Below are positions 58,999 through 64,000 of a stretch of DNA of 64,000 bases, piece after piece. The notes under the pieces were generated by a model. The model ran no database searches, was not told the origin of the DNA, and saw only the letters and a list, made by a program, of their open reading frames with translations. The position numbers were made by a program, and so were the translations under genes. The first letter of the stretch is position 1. Each line of letters opens with the position of its first letter. This DNA comes from Nocardioides sp. 503 (GTDB taxonomy: Bacteria; Actinomycetota; Actinomycetes; Propionibacteriales; Nocardioidaceae): contig NZ_SPUI01000002.1 in the NCBI RefSeq assembly GCF_004522095.1, forward strand, positions 248,001-312,000, in the 5' to 3' direction.

Positions 58999-59805
58999 TC
59001 ACGACTGCCTGCCCTCGAGCACCGCGAGGTCGCGCTCGGCGTAGAGCCGGTGCTCCCACTCCTCGTTGAGGACGATCCGCAGGCACTCGGCGACCGGGAA
59101 GCTGCGCGGGGGCGGCCAGCCGATCGCCTCGACGGGCTCGGTCTCGCCGGCCAGCTGCTCCGCGGTGAGGTCGTCGAAGACGCGACGGACCATCGCCTGC
59201 CGGTCGCGGCGGATCTCGAGGACCTCGTCGAGCGACGGGCGCGCCCCACGGTCGCGGGGGACGCCCGGGGTGTCCTCCATCTCGTCCCACGGCAGGCCGA
59301 GCGGGTGCCACGGCGACGGGTCGCCCTGGATGGCGCGGGCCACCCACGAGTCGGTGGCGAAGGTGAGGTGGCGCAGCGTCTCGATGAAGGACCACTCGTC
59401 GTCGACCGACTCGTGCAGCAGCGCCGGGTCGAGCCGTCGGGCCCGCTCCACCGTGCCGTCCCACAGCTCCTCCAGCAGGTCCCATGCCTCGCGGAAGCCC
59501 GCCGGGTCGGTCGGTCGCATCGTGGCCCGCCCGGGATGGCGGCGGTCCAGCTCGGCCTCGATCATCGGCGCCACGTCGACGCCGTTGACGGTCAGCTTGC
59601 CGATGTCGCCCTTGATGTCCAGGTCAACGATGTCGACCCCGTGCATGCGCACGCCGATCAGGTCGGTGCCGGTGATGGTCATGTCGTACATCTCCGAGGA
59701 GATGATCTCGACGTGCTCGAGGTGCACGCGCTCGAAGCGCGTGTTGCTCAGGTCGACCCGCTCGAAGCGGGTCCCGCTCATGTCCTGGTGGGTGAAGTCA
59801 GCCAT
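58999..59805 (-). CDS. DinB family protein with N-terminal pentapeptide-like repeats
   Basis: Encodes 268 residues. The first 50 residues show pentapeptide-like spacing (FTHQDMSGTRFERVDLSNTRFERV cut here into MSGTRFERVDLSNTRF). The C-terminal part (about 100-265) is a four-helix DinB domain with a helix 2 His (WSFIETLRHLTF) and EEWEHRLYAERD, likely a metal site. The role is unknown; thiol-dependent transferase or damage response are both seen in the family. TAGCGT (complement 59812-59817) is 6 bases before the ATG. Confidence 0.82.
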   Translation of the reverse strand: MADFTHQDMSGTRFERVDLSNTRFERVHLEHVEIISSEMYDMTITGTDLIGVRMHGVDIVDLDIKGDIGKLTVNGVDVAPMIEAELDRRHPGRATMRPTDPAGFREAWDLLEELWDGTVERARRLDPALLHESVDDEWSFIETLRHLTFATDSWVARAIQGDPSPWHPLGLPWDEMEDTPGVPRDRGARPSLDEVLEIRRDRQAMVRRVFDDLTAEQLAGETEPVEAIGWPPPRSFPVAECLRIVLNEEWEHRLYAERDLAVLEGRQS

Positions 59806-59859
59806 GCCGGGACGCTAGACCGCGCCGCCGACACCGGTAACCCCTGCGACCTCGGTGGT

Positions 59860-59894
59860 GGTTTCGAGACGGTTGCTGCGCAACCTCCTCAACC
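59860..59894. repeat. Dispersed palindromic repeat, copy C (inverted)
   Basis: GGTTTCGAGAC (59860-59870), GGTTGC-TGC-GCAACC (59871-59885), TCCTCAACC (59886-59894). The outer arms match copies A and B in the opposite orientation, but the inner hairpin differs in sequence while keeping its symmetry. It lies in the gap between the DinB and MFS genes. Confidence 0.8.
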
Positions 59895-59911
59895 AACGAC
59901 GGGCTTCGGGC

Positions 59912-61144
59912 TCATCGCGGACCCGTCAGCAGCGTCGGAGTGCGTCGCAGCCGCTGGGCCAGCAGGGCGGCGGCGAGGAGGAGCACGGTGGACAGGGTCA
60001 CGACGCCCGGCCAGCCGGCTCCGGTCCAGGCGGCGCCGCCCAGGCTGCCGAAGACCGACGACCCGAGGTAGTAGGCGAAGAGGTAGAGCGAGGCCGCCTG
60101 GCCGCTGCTGACCCCGCCGGCGTGGGCGCGCGCCGGCACCCAGCCGCTGGCGACGCCGTGCACGGCGAAGAACCCGATCGTCAGCAGGCCGAGCCCGACC
60201 AGCACCAGCGGCAGGTACGCCGGCAGCGTGAGCAGCACGCCGGCCACGGCCACCGCGCAGGCCAGCGGCAGCACCGCGCGCCGCCCGTAGTGGTCGGCCA
60301 GCCGGCCCGACAAGGCGGAGCCGAGGCTGCCCAGCGAGTAGGAGAGGAAGACCAGGCTGGCGATGCCGAGACCGAGGTCGAACGGCGGACCGGTCAGCCG
60401 GAAGCCGAGGGTGTTGAGCACGGCGACGAACGCGCCCGAGGAGCAGCCGCCGATGGCGTAGAGCGCGAGCAGCGCCGGGTCGGAGAGCGCCCGCCGCGCC
60501 ATCCGGACCAGCGCGGCGGCGCCCGTGGGGGCGGCGCTGAAGTGCTGGGAGCGGGGGAGCAGAGCGAGCACGACGAGGGCGCAGACCAGGCCGACGGCGG
60601 TGTTGGCGCCGAGGCCCCAGCGCCACCCGGCGGCCTCGCCCACGGAGCCGGCCACCAACCGGCCGGCCATGCCGCCCAGCGCCGTACCCCCGATGTAGAG
60701 CCCGGCCACGCGGCCGTGGCTGGAGGGGTGCGTCTCTTCGCGGAGGTAGGCCGTCGCGACGGCCGGCAGCCCGGCGAGCGCGATGCCCTGCAGCAGCCGC
60801 AAGCCGAGCAGCGCGGGCCAGCTCGGGGCGAACGCGCACGCCACGCCGACGACGGTGGAGGCCGCCAGCGACAGGTGGATCAGCCGGGTGCGGCCGACCA
60901 CGTCCGACCAGGGGCCGGCGACGAGGAGGGTGACGCCGAGGCCGATCGTCGTGAGCGAGACCGACAGCGTGCTCTGCGCCGAGGAGACCCCGAACTCGTC
61001 GACGAGCTCGGGCAGCAGCGCCTGCGTGCTGTAGATCATCGCGAACGTCGCCACGCCGGAGGCGACCAGCGCGCCGACGACGCGGCGGTAGCCCGCGCTG
61101 CCGGGCAGGTGCCCCGAGGAGGTCGGGTCGGCGCGGCTCGTCAC
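59912..61144 (-). CDS. MFS transporter
   Basis: Encodes 410 residues with about 12 helices. Motif A GPWSDVVGRTRLI after helix 2 and a second GRLADHYGRRAVLP after helix 8 place it in the DHA1/YnfM-like drug transporter group. Substrate unknown. GTG 61144 is the start of the conserved region; no good ribosome site or -10 box is seen, so the start is uncertain. It is divergent from the YCII/sigma operon. Confidence 0.88.
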   Translation of the reverse strand: MTSRADPTSSGHLPGSAGYRRVVGALVASGVATFAMIYSTQALLPELVDEFGVSSAQSTLSVSLTTIGLGVTLLVAGPWSDVVGRTRLIHLSLAASTVVGVACAFAPSWPALLGLRLLQGIALAGLPAVATAYLREETHPSSHGRVAGLYIGGTALGGMAGRLVAGSVGEAAGWRWGLGANTAVGLVCALVVLALLPRSQHFSAAPTGAAALVRMARRALSDPALLALYAIGGCSSGAFVAVLNTLGFRLTGPPFDLGLGIASLVFLSYSLGSLGSALSGRLADHYGRRAVLPLACAVAVAGVLLTLPAYLPLVLVGLGLLTIGFFAVHGVASGWVPARAHAGGVSSGQAASLYLFAYYLGSSVFGSLGGAAWTGAGWPGVVTLSTVLLLAAALLAQRLRRTPTLLTGPR

Positions 61145-61215
61145 GCCACCACGCTTTCATCCCGGCTGAGACGACGAGCGGGAGGGCGTCGAAGCAGACC
61201 CGGAGAAGAAATTCA

Positions 61216-61249
61216 CGGCCGATGTCGATCGGCCGTTCGCCCGTTCGAC
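61216..61249 (+). promoter_or_regulatory. Candidate ECF42-type promoter with palindrome
   Basis: TGTCGA (61223-61228) and CGAC (61246-61249) are 17 bases apart, matching the promoter pattern I recall for ECF42 sigma factors. A perfect palindrome CGGCCGAT-GTCG-ATCGGCCG (61216-61235) overlaps the -35 element. It lies 50 bases before the YCII-like gene. Confidence 0.55.
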
Positions 61250-61298
61250 TGCTGGGTGAGAGGGTCCGACAGAGATCCGCCATCGTGAGGAGAACACC

Positions 61299-61718
61299 AT
61301 GAAGTACATGCTGATCATGCGCTCGACCGACCAGACGTTCGAGGCCGCCGCCGACGTCGACTTCAGCGAGATCCTGGACTCGATGGGCGCGTTCAACGAC
61401 GAGATGATCAACGCCGGCGTGCTGGTGGCCGCCGAGGGTCTCGAGGACGCCTCGCTCGGCGTGGTCGTCGACTACTCCTCGCAGCCGCCCGTCGTCACCG
61501 ACGGGCCCTACGGCGAGACCAAGGAGCTGTTCGGCGGCTTCTGGATCCTCGACGTCGCCTCCCAGCAGGAGGCCGTGGAGTGGGCCAAGCGCGCGCCGCT
61601 CGCCGGGCCTGGCATGAAGGCCGAGATCCGCCGTGTACCGAGCATCGACGAGTTCCCGCAGGACAACAAGTGGGTGCAGAAGGAGCGCGCCTGGCGGGAG
61701 TCGACCGGCCAGCTGTGA
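61299..61718 (+). CDS. DGPF/YCII-domain protein
   Basis: Encodes 139 residues with the YCII-related ferredoxin-like fold. VTDGPYGETKELFGGFWIL is the DGPF signature, with Tyr for Phe. The family is typically linked to ECF42 sigma factors; function is unknown, possibly a small-molecule enzyme. GAGGAGA is a good ribosome site. The stop overlaps the sigma gene by GTGA. Confidence 0.9.
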   Translation: MKYMLIMRSTDQTFEAAADVDFSEILDSMGAFNDEMINAGVLVAAEGLEDASLGVVVDYSSQPPVVTDGPYGETKELFGGFWILDVASQQEAVEWAKRAPLAGPGMKAEIRRVPSIDEFPQDNKWVQKERAWRESTGQL

Positions 61719-62968
61719 GCGTCGGCGGGGGCGGCCGCGAGGCGGTCGAGGCGGTGTGGCGCATCGAGTCGGCGCGCATCGTCGGCACGCTCGCGCGCTT
61801 CACGGGCGACTTCGCGCTCGCCGAGGACCTCGCCCAGGAGGCGCTCGCGGAGGCGCTCGTCGGCTGGCCGCGCGACGGCGTACCGGCCAACCCGGCGGGC
61901 TGGCTGCTGACCGTCGGCCGGCGGCGCGCGATCGACGCGTTCCGCCGGCGCGCGGCGCTCGACGACCGCTACGCCGTCCTGGCGCGTGACGCCGACGAGG
62001 GCGACGGCGGCTCGGACGTGCTGTGGGACCCCGACCGGATCGACGACGACGTGCTGGCCCTGATGTTCATCTCCTGCCACCCCGTGCTGTCGCGCGAGGC
62101 GCAGGTGGCGCTGACGCTGCGGGTCCTGGGCGGTCTCACGAGCGACGAGATCGCGCGCGCCTTCCTGGCGCCCACCGCCACGGTTCAGGCGCGGATCACG
62201 CGGGCGAAGAAGACGCTGGCGGCGGCGCGGGTGCGCTTCGAGGTGCCCGGGCGTGAGGAGTGTCGCGACCGGCTGGGGTCGGTGCTGAGCGTGCTCTACC
62301 TGATCTTCACCGAGGGCTCGACCGCCAGCCACGGCGGCGACCTGATCCGCACCGACGTCGCCGGGGAGGCCGTCCGGCTCGCGCGGATCCTGTCGCGGCT
62401 GCTCCTCGACGAGCCCGAGACTCACGGGCTGCTGGCGCTCATGGAGCTCACGGCGGCGCGCTTCCCCGCGCGCGTCGGCCCCGACGGTGCTCCCGTGCTG
62501 CTGGAGGACCAGGACCGCAGCCGCTGGGACCGCTCGGCCATCCGCCGCGGGCGCGCGGCGCTGGCCCAGGCAGGCAAGGCGGGGCGCGGGCTCGGCGCCT
62601 ACGGCGTCCAGGCTGCCATCGCCGAGTGCCACGCGGTCGCGGGCTCGGTCGCCGACACCGACTGGGACCGCGTCGTGCTGCTCTACGAGGCCCTCGGGCG
62701 CCTCGCGCCCTCGCCCGTCGTCGAGCTCAACCGCGCGGTCGCCGTGGCGATGGCCTCCGGCCCCGCGGCCGCCCTGGCCGTCGTCGACGAGCTGGTCGCG
62801 GCCGGCCGGCTCGCCGACTCCCACCTGCTGCCGAGCGTGCGCGGCGAGCTGCTCAGCCGCCTCGGGCGGCGCGAGGAGGCGCGGGACGAGCTCGGGCTCG
62901 CCCTGCACCTCTGCCGCAACGACCGCGAGCGTGATCTCCTCGCGCGCAAGCTCAGCGCGCTCGGCTGA
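61715..62968 (+). CDS. ECF42-like sigma factor
   Basis: Encodes 417 residues. Region 2 (about 10-80, LAEDLAQEALAEALVGWP) and region 4 (about 120-175, LTSDEIARAFLAPTATVQARI) are followed by a long C-terminal extension (about 190-417) with TPR-like helices, the mark of the ECF42 group. Such factors need no classical anti-sigma partner and often control a DGPF gene next door, as seen here. GTG 61715 overlaps the YCII stop. Trigger unknown. Confidence 0.88.
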   Translation: MSVGGGGREAVEAVWRIESARIVGTLARFTGDFALAEDLAQEALAEALVGWPRDGVPANPAGWLLTVGRRRAIDAFRRRAALDDRYAVLARDADEGDGGSDVLWDPDRIDDDVLALMFISCHPVLSREAQVALTLRVLGGLTSDEIARAFLAPTATVQARITRAKKTLAAARVRFEVPGREECRDRLGSVLSVLYLIFTEGSTASHGGDLIRTDVAGEAVRLARILSRLLLDEPETHGLLALMELTAARFPARVGPDGAPVLLEDQDRSRWDRSAIRRGRAALAQAGKAGRGLGAYGVQAAIAECHAVAGSVADTDWDRVVLLYEALGRLAPSPVVELNRAVAVAMASGPAAALAVVDELVAAGRLADSHLLPSVRGELLSRLGRREEARDELGLALHLCRNDRERDLLARKLSALG

Positions 62969-63107
62969 GCAGCCGTCCGTAGGCGACCCGGCGCACGAGC
63001 ACCTCGAACGGCCCGCGGCGGCCGGTCCGCCGCATCCAGTCGGCGAGCAGCACGGTCGCCAGCCAGGTGGCGACGGCGAGCAGCGCCGTGGTGGTGACCG
63101 TGAGCCT
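62952..63107 (-). pseudogene. Remnant of a DUF418-type membrane protein gene (C-terminus only)
   Basis: On the complement the frame from 63107 to a TGA at 62952-62954 reads LTVTTTALLAVATWLATVLL followed by DWMRRTGRRGPFEVLVRRVAY. The GP-x-E-x-x-x-R-R segment is the typical end of DUF418 proteins. No start codon or upstream domain is present: the VOC gene occupies the preceding DNA. The remnant overlaps the sigma gene by 17 bases at the 3' end. It was probably left by a deletion. Confidence 0.5.
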
Positions 63108-63117
63108 GGTAGGGGGG

Positions 63118-63501
63118 TCAGGCCACGCAGAGCTCGTTGCCCTCGGGGTCGAGCATCACCACGTGGCCCAGCACGCCGTCGTAGTGCTGCTCGCGGACGT
63201 GGGTCGCCCCGGCGCCCTGCAGCTCCTCGACCTTGGCGCGGATGAGCCGCTCTCGCTCCGCGAGGTCCCACGGCGGCTCGCCCGCGACGCGGACGTCGAT
63301 GTGCATGCGGTTCTTGGCGCTCTTGCCCTCCGGCACACGCAGGAACGAGATCGCCGCACCGACCCCGTCGGGGTCGACGAGGGAGGCGCCGTCGGGGTCG
63401 TCGTATCCCGGCTCGAGGACGTAGCCGAGCGCCTGGGCCCAGAAGGCGGCCAGGGCATGGGGGTCGGTGGCGTCGCAGCCGAGCGTCCAGTGAGTAGCCA
63501 T
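63118..63501 (-). CDS. VOC family protein
   Basis: Encodes 127 residues. THWTLGCDATDPHALAAFW and HVVMLDPEGNELCVA are the ends of a glyoxalase-like VOC fold; RMHIDVRVAG lies in the second module. The function is unknown. TACCGT (complement 63508-63513) is 6 bases before the ATG, so the start is leaderless and a longer in-frame reading to 63726 is rejected. It ends 11 bases before the DUF418 remnant. Confidence 0.86.
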   Translation of the reverse strand: MATHWTLGCDATDPHALAAFWAQALGYVLEPGYDDPDGASLVDPDGVGAAISFLRVPEGKSAKNRMHIDVRVAGEPPWDLAERERLIRAKVEELQGAGATHVREQHYDGVLGHVVMLDPEGNELCVA

Positions 63502-63616
63502 GCCGGCACGGTAGACCCGGCCACGGACAGACCCGCTCGACCTCTGCTCGCACGTCAGGCGGACGGGAGTACGGATGCTCATGCGCATCGGCGGCTGACC
63601 GCTGGATACTCCGGCC

Positions 63617-64000
63617 GTGCCCTCACAGACATCGCAACGAGCCGCCATCGGCGCAGTGGCTGTCGGGGGCCTGTTCGTCTGCGTGGTGCTGACCTGGTTC
63701 GGCGCCGTGGCGACCGCCCTCTTCACCTGTGGCGGCGACGGGGGATACGCCTACGCGGCGCCCGCCTCGCGTGCGGGACGGTGGTGCGAGGGCGCCGGCG
63801 ACGGCTTCTTCGCCACCGCACAGCTCCTGCTGCCGCTCCTCGTGTTCCTGGCGTGCGCGACCTACGCGGTGGTCAAGGTCAGGTGGAGTGGCGTCGTCGC
63901 CGGAGTCCTCGTGTCGGCGACGGCCACCGCTGTCATGTACCAGGTGCCTGCGTCCTTCGACACGGAGTGCACCGAGGAGCAGGTCCGTGATCTGACACCC
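63617..64000 (+). CDS. Small membrane protein (partial, runs off the window)
   Basis: The first 128 codons are visible and stay open to the window end. The protein begins VPSQTSQRAAIGAVAVGG and has three hydrophobic helices (about 11-38, 72-88 and 93-110). Cysteine-bearing loops (FTCGGDGG and GRWCEGAG) lie between the first two helices. GATACT lies 6 bases before GTG 63617. No family is recognised. Confidence 0.65.
   Translation, partial: MPSQTSQRAAIGAVAVGGLFVCVVLTWFGAVATALFTCGGDGGYAYAAPASRAGRWCEGAGDGFFATAQLLLPLLVFLACATYAVVKVRWSGVVAGVLVSATATAVMYQVPASFDTECTEEQVRDLTP

Noticed and set aside
59855-61288. 477-codon plus-strand frame opposite the MFS transporter
   Set aside because: Low-complexity Arg/Gly/Gln-rich shadow; the MFS motifs on the minus strand are unambiguous.

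Overview
This is a continuous stretch of high-GC actinobacterial chromosome. Gene content, gene order and promoter style best fit a Nocardioides-like member of the Nocardioidaceae; that placement is inference, since no rRNA gene is present. I see no prophage, transposase, CRISPR array, tRNA, rRNA or plasmid function. Coding density is very high, operons are joined by ATGA, GTGA or TGATG overlaps, and the only gap longer than 300 bases is filled by a cobalamin riboswitch.

Layout. 1-8112: tail of an RNase E/G-type gene, rplU-rpmA-obgE-proB, an endonuclease/exonuclease/phosphatase-fold membrane protein, then cysteine desulfurase-mnmA-short MetE-like protein. 8254-10514: TetR regulator and DHA2-type drug exporter with a palindromic operator. 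10725-17272: ligA, gatCAB and a LuxR-type regulator. 17288-19387: acyltransferase/SGNH membrane protein. 19490-25730: cobalamin riboswitch, two exported proteins that resemble the two halves of animal transcobalamin, and a complete ECF transporter (EcfT, fused EcfAA', S component). 25801-33478: NAD-dependent epimerase, divergent MFS/LacI pair around one operator, PQQ-type sugar dehydrogenase lipoprotein, alpha/beta hydrolase, EamA transporter, BNR-propeller protein. 33483-36832: GH65 phosphorylase with a beta-phosphoglucomutase-like HAD enzyme. 36918-49148: ilvD, several housekeeping or unknown genes, kynureninase, a pterin dehydratase-VOC fusion, and ilvBNC behind a leader peptide and attenuator. 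49239-54854: ABC exporter pair and three tandem RTX-like secreted paralogues. 54893-63501: DsbA/FrnE-like protein, IdeR-boxed efeUOB iron uptake operon, DinB protein, MFS transporter, and an ECF42-like sigma factor with its DGPF/YCII partner. The window ends inside a small membrane protein gene.

Possible gene cooperation. The riboswitch operon looks like one vitamin B12 capture-and-import machine: exported barrel protein and membrane-anchored DUF4430-like protein outside, ECF transporter in the membrane. The efeUOB operon is probably repressed by an IdeR/DtxR protein when iron is sufficient. The ilv genes supply branched-chain amino acids under attenuation. The HAD and GH65 genes together would turn a disaccharide plus phosphate into glucose and glucose 6-phosphate.

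A recurring feature is the leaderless promoter: about twenty genes have a TANNNT-like -10 box 6-10 bases before the start codon and no Shine-Dalgarno. I used this to choose several starts. Three copies of a short palindromic intergenic repeat, a DUF418 gene remnant and a secreted protein of possible new TIM-barrel type are other points worth checking.
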